DNA of 41,418 bases from Streptomyces sp. JJ38 (GCF_019303475.1 NZ_JABLSI010000045.1:1-41418), one strand, 5' to 3'; positions 1 through 7,891 are shown, counted from the first letter of the stretch. Translations and numbers: made by a program. The notes: a model not told the origin generated them from the sequence alone.

Positions 1-1169
1 TCATCGCCGTCATCGCCCTCTACCTCGTCGCCGAAACCGCCCTCGCCCCCTTCCTCCCCCAACTCTTCACCCGTCTCTACGACATCACCGACACCAGCGC
101 CACCGGCTACTACCTGTGGATCTGCCGCATCATCGGCCTCGCCGCCCTCCCCCTGTGGGGCCTCGCCGCCCGCCGCTGGCCACCCCAACGCCTCGTCCTC
201 ATCGGCCTGCTCGCCTCCGCCGCCTGCGACCTCGCCCTCGGCCTCGCCCCCACCTACACCGCCTTCACCGCACTCTCCGCCGCCTCCGTCGCCGCCAACT
301 GCTCCCTCCTCCTCGCCTACCCCGCCCTCATCAGCGAATACAGCCGCCACGCGACCGAAGGCCAACCCGACAGCGACACCGCCCGCCTCGCCGGAATCCG
401 GGCCATCGTCGCCGTCTTCCACATCGCCTCCATCGCCGCCACCGCCACCGGCGCCGCCGTCCTCGCCCTCCCCGAACCCCGCCTCGGCATATCCGCCTTC
501 GCCCTCCTCGACCTCCTCCTCTTCGCCCTCCTCCTGCGCACCCTGCGCCACCTCCCCGCCCCCGAACCCGGCGAACGCGCCCACCACGACACCCCCCGCC
601 GCACCTGGCTCCTCCTCCTGGCCACCGCCGCCCTCATCGGCATCGCCTTCGACTTCGCCATCAGCGTCTCCCGCCCCTTCTTCACCACCCACGCCACCCA
701 ACTCGGCACCAGCACCACCATCGCCGCCGCCCTCTTCCTCCTCCCCTCCATCGCCGCCCTCGCCACCCTCCCCGCAGCCCGCCACTGCCTCGGCCGCTAC
801 GGACCCCACCTCCTCCCCGCCGCCCTCGCCGTCACCGCCGCCGGACTCGCCGTCCAGTACCTCGCCCCCGGCCTGGCCACCCTCGCCGCCGGACGCATCC
901 TCTTCGGCCTCGGCCTCGGACTGGCCCAAATCGCCGTCGAACTCCGCATGTTCCGCGCCACGGGCACCGCCGGCCCCGCCTTCACCGCCGTCGAGACCTT
1001 CCGCTCCGCCGCCCTCATCGCCGCCCCCCTCACCGCAGCCGCCGCCGCAAGCCACGACCTCGCGCTCCCCCTCGGCATCGCCGCCGCAGCCCTCACCGCC
1101 GCAGCCCTCCTCACCCTCCTCACGCGCAGCCGCACCACCACCCACGACCCGAAGGACACCCACGCATGA
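1..1169 (+). CDS. MFS exporter, 5' end outside window (probable siderophore efflux)
   Basis: Reading frame 3 is open from the first bases to the TGA at 1167-1169 and encodes about 388 residues of a very hydrophobic protein. About ten alternating hydrophobic segments are separated by short Arg-rich loops (for example LAARRW), as in major facilitator transporters of 400-420 residues, so only a short N-terminal part is missing. The stop overlaps the ATG of the siderophore synthetase gene (ATGA, 1166-1169), so the two are translationally coupled. MFS proteins coupled to IucA/IucC synthetases commonly export the finished siderophore; that role is inferred from position. Leucine is almost always CTC, as in the following genes. 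Drug export is the alternative function. Confidence 0.8.
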   Translation, partial: IAVIALYLVAETALAPFLPQLFTRLYDITDTSATGYYLWICRIIGLAALPLWGLAARRWPPQRLVLIGLLASAACDLALGLAPTYTAFTALSAASVAANCSLLLAYPALISEYSRHATEGQPDSDTARLAGIRAIVAVFHIASIAATATGAAVLALPEPRLGISAFALLDLLLFALLLRTLRHLPAPEPGERAHHDTPRRTWLLLLATAALIGIAFDFAISVSRPFFTTHATQLGTSTTIAAALFLLPSIAALATLPAARHCLGRYGPHLLPAALAVTAAGLAVQYLAPGLATLAAGRILFGLGLGLAQIAVELRMFRATGTAGPAFTAVETFRSAALIAAPLTAAAAASHDLALPLGIAAAALTAAALLTLLTRSRTTTHDPKDTHA

Positions 1170-2953
1170 ACCGCCCCACCCCCGCCACCTGGGCACAGGC
1201 AGGACAGAGGCTGCTCACCAAGGCCATCGAGGAATTCGCCTACGAAGAACTCCTCACCCCCCACGCCGTCGGCGACCAGCCCGACACCTACCGCCTCACC
1301 TTCCACGACGGCATCCACTGGACCTTCACCGCCACCCGCGGCACCTTCGGCACCTGGCACCTCACCAGCACCCCCACCCGCCACCCCCAGCCCGACGGCG
1401 AAACCGGCCCCGAACAACTCCTCCTCGACGCCCGCCCCACGCTCGGCTGGGACGGCCCCACCACCGCCGAAATCCTCCGCGAACTCACCGCCACCCGCCA
1501 GGCCGACGCCACCGCCCTCACCCGCCGCCACACCGCCGCCCACCTCGCCGACCTCGACCACCTCGACCTCGAAGCCCACCAAGACGGCCACCCCTGCATG
1601 CTCCTCAACAAGGGACGCCTCGGCTTCTCCGCCCACGACGCCGCCACCTACACCCCCGAAGCCGCCGGGGACATACGCCTCATCTGGGCCGCCATCCACA
1701 CCAGCCTCGCCACCTACAGCGGCACCCCCGGCCTCGACGCCGACACCCTCCTCACCGAAGAACTCGACCCCCACACCCGCAGCCAGTACACCGCCGCCCT
1801 CGAAAAGGCCTGCACCACCACCGGCCACGACCCCGCCGACTACACCTGGCTCCCCGTCCACCCCTTCCACTGGGACGAAGCCGTCGAAACCCTCTTCGCC
1901 CCCTACCGCGCCGACGGCCGCATCGTCCGCCTCGGCGAAAGCCCCGACCGCTACCGCCCCCTCCAGTCCATCCGCACCCTCGCCAACCTCGACCACCCCC
2001 ACCGCCGCAACGTCAAGGTCCCCCTCCTCATCCGCAACACCCTCGTCTGGCGCGGCCTGTCCACCGAACCCACCCACGCCGCCCCCGACATCAGCCACTG
2101 GCTCCACACCCTCCGCGCCGGCGACCCCTACCTCAGCGAAGAACTCCGCTTCCACCCCCTCGGCGAAGTCGCCGCCGTCTCCGTCCACCACCCCCTCTAC
2201 CACGCCGTCCACGACGCCCCCTACCGCTACCACGAGCTCCTCGGCGCCGTCTGGCGCGAACCCGTCCACACCCACCTGAACGACGGCGAACGCGCCCGCA
2301 CCATGGCCGCCCTCCTCACCACCGGCAGCGACGACCGCGCCCTCGTCACCGAACTCGTCCACCGCTCAGGCCGCCACCCCGAGGACTGGCTCCGCCACCT
2401 CCTGCACGCCCTCCTGCCCGGACTCCTGCACCACCTCTACGCCTACGGCGTCGCCTTCTGCCCCCACGGCGAGAACACCGTCATCCTCTACGACCGCACC
2501 GACACCCCCATCGGCATCGCCGTCAAGGACTTCGCCGAAGACGTCAACCTCCTCCCCGAACCCCACCCCGCCTACGCCACCCTCACCCAACGCGCCGACA
2601 AGGTCCTCCTCCGCTGGCCCGCCGGCGAACTCGCCCACTCCCTCCTCAGCGCCGTCTTCGCCGGCCACTTCCGCTACTTCGCCCCCCTCCTCGAACACCA
2701 CCTCGACATCCCCGAAACCCGCTTCTGGACCCTCGTCCGCAACGAGATCGAGCACTACCACCAGCGCTTCCCCCAGCACACCCACAACGCCGACGCCTAC
2801 GGCCTCCTCGCCCCCGACTTCGACCGCGTCGCCCTCAACCGCGAACAACTCCTCGGCGGCGCCTTCCACGACCGCGCCGAACGCGACGAAGGCTTCGACG
2901 TCACCCACGGCCGCATCCCCAACCCCCTCGCCACCGCCCAGGACCAGGCATGA
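1166..2953 (+). CDS. IucA/IucC family NRPS-independent siderophore (NIS) synthetase
   Basis: A 595-residue protein, the normal size for NIS synthetases, which adenylate a carboxylate (usually citrate or a derivative) and pass it to an amine or alcohol. Family landmarks in order: GHP at 141-143 followed by KGRLGF at 149-154 (ATP/phosphate region), VHPFHW at 231-236, SIRT at 268-271, lysine 284, and the C-terminal HGEN (434-437) and KDF (454-456) segments of the IucA/IucC and FhuF-like domains. I chose the ATG that overlaps the upstream MFS stop; the frame is open further upstream but that part lies inside the exporter gene. The downstream glutamine-synthetase-like gene overlaps by four bases, so all three form one operon. 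Substrate and NIS type (A, B or C) cannot be assigned from sequence reading. Confidence 0.9.
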   Translation: MNRPTPATWAQAGQRLLTKAIEEFAYEELLTPHAVGDQPDTYRLTFHDGIHWTFTATRGTFGTWHLTSTPTRHPQPDGETGPEQLLLDARPTLGWDGPTTAEILRELTATRQADATALTRRHTAAHLADLDHLDLEAHQDGHPCMLLNKGRLGFSAHDAATYTPEAAGDIRLIWAAIHTSLATYSGTPGLDADTLLTEELDPHTRSQYTAALEKACTTTGHDPADYTWLPVHPFHWDEAVETLFAPYRADGRIVRLGESPDRYRPLQSIRTLANLDHPHRRNVKVPLLIRNTLVWRGLSTEPTHAAPDISHWLHTLRAGDPYLSEELRFHPLGEVAAVSVHHPLYHAVHDAPYRYHELLGAVWREPVHTHLNDGERARTMAALLTTGSDDRALVTELVHRSGRHPEDWLRHLLHALLPGLLHHLYAYGVAFCPHGENTVILYDRTDTPIGIAVKDFAEDVNLLPEPHPAYATLTQRADKVLLRWPAGELAHSLLSAVFAGHFRYFAPLLEHHLDIPETRFWTLVRNEIEHYHQRFPQHTHNADAYGLLAPDFDRVALNREQLLGGAFHDRAERDEGFDVTHGRIPNPLATAQDQA

Positions 2954-4299
2954 CCTACGAACAGCTCCGCACCGACCACGCCGCCGGGAAGATCGACAAC
3001 GTCATCGTCGCCCTCCCCGACCTCCAAGGACGCCTCCAGGGCAGCCGCCTCGCCGTCCCCCACTTCCTCGCTGAAGCCGCCACCGACGGCTTCAGCGCCT
3101 GCACCTACCTCCTCGCCACCGACGTCGACATGAACACCGGCCCCGGCTACGCCATCGACGCCTGGAACACCGGCTTCGGCGACTTCCTCCTCCACCCCGA
3201 CGAAACCACCTACACCACCCTCCCCTGGGACGAAGCCACCGCCCTCGTCATCGCCGACGCCACCTGGCCCGACGGCACCCCCGTCCCCATCGCCCCCCGC
3301 CACATCCTCCGCCAGCAACTCGACCGCCTCGCCGCCCACGGCCTCACCGCCCACGCCGGCACCGAACTCGAGTTCCTCGCCTTCCACGACACCTACGCCG
3401 AGGCCCACGAAGCCGACTACCACCGGCTCCGCCCCGCCACCCGGCACAACGTCGACTACGCACTCCAGGGCACCACCCACCTCGAACCCATGCTCCGGCG
3501 CATCCGCCGCGAGATGGTCCAGGCCGGCCTCACCCTGGAGACCGCCCGCGCCGAAGTCCACCCCGGCCAGTACGAAATCGTCTTCCGCTACGACGAGGCG
3601 ATGACCACCGCCGACCACCACACCCTCTTCAAACACGGCACCAAGACCATCGCCGCCCAAGAGGGCCACGCCATCACCTTCATGCCCAAGTACGACGAAG
3701 GCGAAGGCAACTCCTGCCACATCCACCTCTCCCTCCGCGGCACCGACGGCACCCCCGTCCTCGCCGACCCCACCGCACCCGACGGCATGTCAGCGCTCAT
3801 GCGCCACTTCATCGCCGGACAACTCGCCGCCCTCCCCGACTTCACCCTCCTCCTCGCCCCCAACATCAACAGCTACAAACGACTCCAGCCCGGTGCCTTC
3901 GCCCCCACCGGCATCACCTGGGGCACCGACAACCGCACCTGCCCCATCCGCGTCATCGGCAGCGGCCACTCCCTCCGCATCGAACACCGCGTCCCCGGCG
4001 GAGACGCCAACCCCTACCTCGCCCTCGCCGCCCTCATCGCCGCCGGCCTCCACGGCATCGAAAACCAACTCCCCCTCCCCGAACCCCACCCCGACAACGC
4101 CCTCGCCGACCCCACCGTCCCCCGACTCCCCTCCACACTCACCGAAGCCCTCCACCACTGGGAAACCAGCGAACTCGTCACCAAAACCTTCGGCGACACC
4201 ATCACCACCCACTACGCCCAAGCCGCCCGCACCGAACTCACCACCTTCGAACGCGCCATCACCGACTGGGAACGCCGACGCGGCTTCGAACGCCTCTGA
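2950..4299 (+). CDS. glutamine synthetase-family ligase in the siderophore operon
   Basis: A 449-residue protein with the glutamine synthetase fold: ELEF at 139-142 (metal-binding glutamate), HPGQYE near 204-209, GNSCHIHLSL at 253-262 (equivalent of the GS GSGMHxH segment), NSYKR at 307-311 and RIEHR plus a DANPY segment around 343-356. It resembles the GlnA3/GlnA4-like actinobacterial branch, members of which join glutamate to polyamines or ethanolamine rather than making glutamine. It overlaps the siderophore synthetase by four bases (ATGA). By context it should make an amide needed by the siderophore, either a gamma-glutamyl-amine building block or a final amidation. That is inference. A catabolic gamma-glutamylation role or a misplaced nitrogen-metabolism paralogue are alternatives. 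Codons end in C almost without exception. Confidence 0.85.
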   Translation: MTYEQLRTDHAAGKIDNVIVALPDLQGRLQGSRLAVPHFLAEAATDGFSACTYLLATDVDMNTGPGYAIDAWNTGFGDFLLHPDETTYTTLPWDEATALVIADATWPDGTPVPIAPRHILRQQLDRLAAHGLTAHAGTELEFLAFHDTYAEAHEADYHRLRPATRHNVDYALQGTTHLEPMLRRIRREMVQAGLTLETARAEVHPGQYEIVFRYDEAMTTADHHTLFKHGTKTIAAQEGHAITFMPKYDEGEGNSCHIHLSLRGTDGTPVLADPTAPDGMSALMRHFIAGQLAALPDFTLLLAPNINSYKRLQPGAFAPTGITWGTDNRTCPIRVIGSGHSLRIEHRVPGGDANPYLALAALIAAGLHGIENQLPLPEPHPDNALADPTVPRLPSTLTEALHHWETSELVTKTFGDTITTHYAQAARTELTTFERAITDWERRRGFERL

Positions 4300-4395
4300 C
4301 CACCACCCCCACCCCACCCCGAAAAGTCAACAAGCCTTACCCCCACCGACATTCACACGCCATCTGAACCCGGCGGGCTACCAGCCGGTAAGCCA

Positions 4396-4401
4396 TAGGC
4401 T
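4396..4401 (+). promoter_or_regulatory. -10 box TAGGCT for a leaderless pyk transcript
   Basis: TAGGCT ends 6 nt before the pyk ATG at 4408, which places the expected transcription start on the start codon. No convincing -35 hexamer is visible 17-18 nt upstream. No Shine-Dalgarno sequence lies before the ATG, which agrees with a leaderless message. Confidence 0.45.
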
Positions 4402-4407
4402 CACCTC

Positions 4408-5829
4408 ATGCGCCGAGCGAAAATCGTCTGCACCCTGGGACCGGCCACCGACTCCTACGAGCAGATCAGCTCCCTCGTCGAGAGCGGCATGGACATCGCC
4501 CGCCTCAACCTCAGCCACGGAACCCACGCACACCACGAACAACTCATCCACCACGCCCGCCAAGCAGCCGAACACGCCGGACGCAGCATCGGCATCCTCG
4601 TCGACCTCCAAGGCCCCAAAATCCGCCTCGGCGCCTTCGAAAGCGGCCCCGTCCTCCTCGAACGCGGCGACCCCTTCACCATCACCACCGACCACACCCT
4701 CGGCGACCACACCCTCTGCGGCACCACCTACCCCGGCCTCGCCGCCGACACCAACCCCGGCGACACCATCCTCATCGACGACGGACGCGTCACCCTCCAC
4801 GTCACCGCCATCGACGGCCCCCGCGTCCACACCACCGTCATCCAGGGCGGCCTCGTCTCCGACCACAAGACCCTCAACCTCCCCGGCGTCGCCGTCTCCG
4901 TCCCCGCCCTCAGCGCCAAGGACGAAGAAGACCTCCGCTGGGCCCTCCACCACGGCGCCGACCTCATCGCCCTCTCCTTCGTCCGCACCGCCGACGACGT
5001 CCGCCCCGCCCACCGCATCATGCGCGACGAAGGCATCCACCGGCCCGTCATCGCCAAAATCGAAAAACCCCAGGCCGTCGACAACCTCCAGGACATCGTC
5101 CACGCCTTCGACGGACTCATGCTCGCCCGCGGCGACCTCGGCGTCGAAATGCCCCTCGAAAACGTCCCCATGGTGCAAAAACGCGCCATCAAGCTCGCCA
5201 AGCGCAACGCCAAACCGGTCATCGTCGCCACCCAGATGCTCGACAGCATGATCGAGAACTCGCGCCCCACCCGCGCCGAGGCCTCCGACGTCGCCAACGC
5301 CGTCATCGACGGCACCGACGCCATCATGCTCAGCGGCGAAACCAGCATCGGCAAACACCCCGTCGAGACCCTGCGCACCGCCGGCCGCATCATCACCGCC
5401 GCCGAACAGGACATCCTCGCCCGCGGACTCCCACCCATCAGCCCCAGCACCAAACCCCGAACCCAGGGCGGCTCCGTCGCCCGCGCCGCCGCCGACATCG
5501 GCGACTTCCTCGGCGCCAGGTTCCTCGTCGCCTTCACCCAGAGCGGCGACACCGCACGCCGCCTGTCCCGCTACCGCTCGCCCATCCCCCTCCTCGCCTT
5601 CACACCCGACCCCGTCACCCGCGCCCAGCTCTGCCTCAGCTGGGGCGTAGAGACCTTCCTCGGCCCCACCGTCGCCACGACGGACGAGATGGTCGACCAG
5701 GTCGACGAGCAGCTCCTCAAGATCGGCCGCTGCGAGCGCGGGGACATGGTCGTGATCACCGCCGGCTCACCGCCCGGCGTCCCCGGCACGTCCAACCTCG
5801 TCCGCGTCCACCACATCGGGGAGGACTGA
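4408..5829 (+). CDS. pyk: pyruvate kinase
   Basis: A 473-residue pyruvate kinase, which converts phosphoenolpyruvate and ADP to pyruvate and ATP in the cytoplasm. The N-terminus (RRAKIVCTLGPAT) and the RLNLSHG segment are diagnostic. The active-site lysine region IAKIEKPQA is near 213-221, the LARGDLGVE metal/PEP site is near 234-242, the ATQML and ISGE-like (MLSGET) segments follow, and the C-terminal regulatory domain is present. The length is usual for bacterial type I/II enzymes. The ATG at 4408 fits family starts. Synteny with the ANTAR regulator and liv genes suggests the pyk1-type paralogue of Streptomyces. Leucine is encoded by CTC roughly ten times more often than CTG for most of the gene, unlike the downstream genes. 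Confidence 0.97.
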   Translation: MRRAKIVCTLGPATDSYEQISSLVESGMDIARLNLSHGTHAHHEQLIHHARQAAEHAGRSIGILVDLQGPKIRLGAFESGPVLLERGDPFTITTDHTLGDHTLCGTTYPGLAADTNPGDTILIDDGRVTLHVTAIDGPRVHTTVIQGGLVSDHKTLNLPGVAVSVPALSAKDEEDLRWALHHGADLIALSFVRTADDVRPAHRIMRDEGIHRPVIAKIEKPQAVDNLQDIVHAFDGLMLARGDLGVEMPLENVPMVQKRAIKLAKRNAKPVIVATQMLDSMIENSRPTRAEASDVANAVIDGTDAIMLSGETSIGKHPVETLRTAGRIITAAEQDILARGLPPISPSTKPRTQGGSVARAAADIGDFLGARFLVAFTQSGDTARRLSRYRSPIPLLAFTPDPVTRAQLCLSWGVETFLGPTVATTDEMVDQVDEQLLKIGRCERGDMVVITAGSPPGVPGTSNLVRVHHIGED

Positions 5830-5858
5830 GGCTCCGGCCGCCCGGCCCAGGCCGCCGC

Positions 5859-6644
5859 TCAGTACTTCGGCCCCACGTGCGCGTCCATCAACGCGACGGA
5901 CGCCCTGCGGGCGACCGAGACGTTGACGCCACTCCCTCCATGGCGAGCAGACGCACGCCACTCCACCCCGACGCGCGTGAGCGTGTCCGTGTAGATGCGG
6001 ATGATGTCCGCCGAGGTGTTGGTGAAGAAGTACCGCGGATACTCGTACCGCTTCCGGACGCCGCCCACCTGGCGCGTCGCCCAGTTGGTGATCCGGCACC
6101 CGTCCGAGTGGATGAGCCCGCGGAGGAGCTCCCAGGGGTGCGCCTCGACGATGTCCTGCTGCCACGGCTCCAGTGCGATCCGCCGCTCGTGCTTCTTGCC
6201 TGGCCCATGCTGCGGGAAGAGACAGTGAAGATGGTTGGAGTACACCTTCACGTTGCGGCAACCCTGCTTGCGGACGCGGCAGACAGAGTTGTGCGGGAAG
6301 ACCGCAGCCATTGCTGCATGGCATGCATCCATCAGCCCGGGCCACGCTTCCGAGCACGTGATCATGAGGTTCGGTGAGCGATGGCCCGAGTAATGGACGA
6401 TGTGCCCGTCACCGAGATACAGACCGAGGAGGTAGGAGTAGGCCTGTTCCTCCAGGTGACGGCCGTCGCATCGGGGGCACGGGCGTTTGGGTCGTCCGGG
6501 CAGAGTGTTCCGTCGTGCGCGGTCCTGGTGAATCCACCAGGACACGGTGCCGTTAGGCACGCTGAGCATACGGGCGGCTTCGGCGATGGGGGCCCCGGAG
6601 TCCACGAGTGTGATGGCCCGCGTGCGTGTTTCGAGAGAGTGCAT
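5859..6644 (-). CDS. HTH / LAGLIDADG homing-endonuclease-like protein
   Basis: A 261-residue protein with an N-terminal helix-turn-helix (residues about 5-40, AEAARMLSVPNGTVSWW), a CPRC pair at 56-59 that may bind metal with other cysteines, and two LAGLIDADG-type motifs: LYLGDG at 75-80 and GLIHSDG at 176-182. The acidic residue of each motif is kept, so cleavage activity is possible. The region 206-230 (FFTNTSADIIRIYTDTL) is typical of the second LAGLIDADG half. It is free-standing, not in an intron or intein, and lies 106 nt downstream of the tRNA gene on the same strand, convergent with pyk. The ATG at 6644 was chosen because the open frame further upstream runs into the tRNA; no good ribosome site is seen. 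Related streptomycete proteins are often annotated as transcription regulators. A domesticated DNA-binding role is as likely as homing. Confidence 0.8.
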   Translation of the reverse strand: MHSLETRTRAITLVDSGAPIAEAARMLSVPNGTVSWWIHQDRARRNTLPGRPKRPCPRCDGRHLEEQAYSYLLGLYLGDGHIVHYSGHRSPNLMITCSEAWPGLMDACHAAMAAVFPHNSVCRVRKQGCRNVKVYSNHLHCLFPQHGPGKKHERRIALEPWQQDIVEAHPWELLRGLIHSDGCRITNWATRQVGGVRKRYEYPRYFFTNTSADIIRIYTDTLTRVGVEWRASARHGGSGVNVSVARRASVALMDAHVGPKY

Positions 6645-6730
6645 GGCACAACGCTGCAGACAGGCCAGCCAACACGACGTGCGTTCGAGGTCTGAGTCAC
6701 CCAATCGAGTGATCAACCACGAGGGCGAAT

Positions 6731-6840
6731 CCTTGGAATCTAAGGCAAAGTGCCCCGAGTGGGATTCGAACCCACACTGTCGGTGGTTTGAGCACCGCTT
6801 CTCTAACCAGTTGGAATACCGGGGCCTTGGAATGCAAGGC
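6731..6840. repeat. direct repeat of small hairpins flanking the tRNA gene
   Basis: The 16-mers at 6731-6746 and 6825-6840 match at 14 of 16 positions and bracket the tRNA gene almost exactly. Each can form a short hairpin: CCTTG(6825-6829)/CAAGG(6835-6839) is perfect, and CCTT(6731-6734)/AAGG(6742-6745) is one base pair shorter. The left copy lies just past the tRNA 3' end; the right copy overlaps its first base. Confidence 0.6.
6751..6825 (-). tRNA. tRNA-Leu(CAA)-like, with a short variable arm
   Basis: Read on the minus strand, a 75-nt cloverleaf: 7-bp acceptor stem (6825-6819 with 6758-6752, ending in a G-U pair), a 3-bp D stem with GG in the loop, a 5-bp anticodon stem CGGTG/CACCG with loop CTCAAAC giving anticodon CAA, and a perfect T arm (GTGGG/CCCAC around TTCGAAT). 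The discriminator base is A, as leucine tRNAs require, and no CCA is encoded. The variable region is only 5 nt, whereas bacterial leucine tRNAs normally carry a long variable arm. The 3-bp D stem is class II-like, so the molecule mixes features. CAA would read the rare UUG codon. Confidence 0.88.
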
Positions 6841-6854
6841 TCGTTGGCCCTGCG

Positions 6855-6885
6855 GTGACACCAGCCTACCGCAGACAGATAGGCT
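6855..6885 (+). promoter_or_regulatory. promoter of the ANTAR regulator, back-to-back with a tRNA -10 box
   Basis: TAGGCT (6880-6885) preceded by a GTGACA-like -35 (6855-6860, 19-nt spacer) points rightward to the regulator gene at 6923. The same hexamer occurs in reverse at 6868-6863, pointing leftward to the tRNA, whose 5' end is 6825. The two divergent -10 boxes are only 11 bp apart, so the two polymerases would compete. Confidence 0.45.
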
Positions 6886-6922
6886 CGTGGGGCCCGACCT
6901 GCTCGATATGCGAGGAGCACCA

Positions 6923-7597
6923 GTGAGCGCCGCTGACGCCCCGGAGAACCCCACACCGGCTGACACCCCCGAGGGTGCTGAAGCGCATGTGCCGCCTGCG
7001 ACGACCCGTGTGGTGATCGCGGAGGACGAGGCGCTGATCCGGATGGATCTGAAGGAGATGCTGGAGGAGGAGGGCTACACCGTGGTGGGGGAGGCCGGGG
7101 ACGGCCGGACCGCGGTGGAGCTGGCGCGGGAGCATCGCCCGGATCTGGTGATCCTGGACGTGAAGATGCCGGAGATGGACGGGATCACGGCGGCGGAGAA
7201 GATCGCGGAGGACAGCATCGCGCCGGTGCTGATGCTGACGGCGTTCTCGCAGCGTGAGCTGGTGGAGCGGGCGCGGGACGCGGGTGCGATGGCGTATCTG
7301 GTGAAGCCGTTCAGCAAGAGTGACGTGGTGCCGGCGATCGAGATGGCGGTGTCGCGGTTCGCGCAGTTGAGGCAGCTGGAGTCGGAGGTCTCGGACCTGA
7401 CTCAGCGGCTGGAGACGCGGAAGCTGGTGGACCGGGCGAAGTCGCTGTTGCAGACGGAGTACGGGCTGACGGAGCCGGCGGCGTTCCGGTGGATTCAGAA
7501 GACGTCGATGGATCGTCGGCTGTCGATGCGTCAGGTGGCGGAGGCCGTGATCGAGGATGCGGCGGAGAAGCAGGCGCAGCGCCAGTCGAAGAAGTAG
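6923..7597 (+). CDS. pdtaR: ANTAR-domain response regulator (PdtaR-like transcription antiterminator)
   Basis: A 224-residue response regulator. The receiver domain (about 29-145) has the acidic pair E34/D35, the phosphoacceptor D79 (VILDV), T106 and K128. A coiled stretch at 145-170 leads into a C-terminal ANTAR RNA-binding domain (about 161-216). This is the architecture of mycobacterial PdtaR (Rv1626), which is phosphorylated by a cytoplasmic histidine kinase and binds two-hairpin RNA targets to prevent termination. I chose GTG 6923 because GAGGAG lies 5 nt upstream; ATG 6908 is in frame but lacks a ribosome site. The first 25 residues are a Pro/Ala/Glu-rich leader. No histidine kinase is in the window. 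The gene sits just before the liv operon, but no ANTAR-type double hairpin was found in that leader. Confidence 0.92.
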   Translation: MSAADAPENPTPADTPEGAEAHVPPATTRVVIAEDEALIRMDLKEMLEEEGYTVVGEAGDGRTAVELAREHRPDLVILDVKMPEMDGITAAEKIAEDSIAPVLMLTAFSQRELVERARDAGAMAYLVKPFSKSDVVPAIEMAVSRFAQLRQLESEVSDLTQRLETRKLVDRAKSLLQTEYGLTEPAAFRWIQKTSMDRRLSMRQVAEAVIEDAAEKQAQRQSKK

Positions 7598-7830
7598 TGG
7601 CGGGTGAGGGGGAGGGGCTGCGGTACGTCCGTTATGCCCCTTCCTTCTCTTTTGTCCTTCGGGTGTGCGTTGAAAAGATCTTCCTGGTTCGTTCGGTGAG
7701 CGGTAAGGACCGTCCTGAATTCGGCGCATGGCACAGGTCACAGGCGCATCACATCTGTGGCGGTTCTCTGTTTGGTTGCGTCTGCGAGGCATAGATTCCG
7801 GGCCAGCCGTACGTTCGTGCGGTCTTGCTC

Positions 7831-7851
7831 CCGCCGGTCGTCTTCCGGCGG
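7831..7851 (+). other. hairpin in the leader of the liv operon
   Basis: CCGCCGG (7831-7837) and CCGGCGG (7845-7851) form a perfect 7-bp stem with a 7-nt loop, 40 nt before the GTG of the binding-protein gene. The 294-nt gap between the regulator and this gene (7598-7891) shows no gene and no clear promoter; parts of it (7640-7700) are relatively T-rich. Confidence 0.4.
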
Positions 7852-7891
7852 TTGCCAACTGTTCTGGGCCGGATCCAGGGGGTTCCCACAC

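Noticed and set aside
797..2362. Minus-strand 521-codon frame opposite the MFS and siderophore synthetase genes
   Set aside because: Gly/Val/Glu-biased translation that mirrors the C-ending codons of the real genes; no domain seen.
1..4299. Recent horizontal transfer of the siderophore genes on codon grounds alone
   Set aside because: The adjoining pyk gene has the same codon style, so the bias does not mark foreign genes specifically.
4391..4410. Half of an iron box (TAGGCTCACCT, 4396-4406) in front of pyk, next to the siderophore genes
   Set aside because: Only one arm of the 19-bp DmdR/DtxR palindrome is matched (12 of 19 positions overall); the other arm is absent and the match is mostly the -10 box itself.
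7598..7891. ANTAR-target double hairpin (hexaloops) in the liv leader
   Set aside because: Only one clear hairpin was found, with a 7-nt loop lacking the expected A/G loop pattern.
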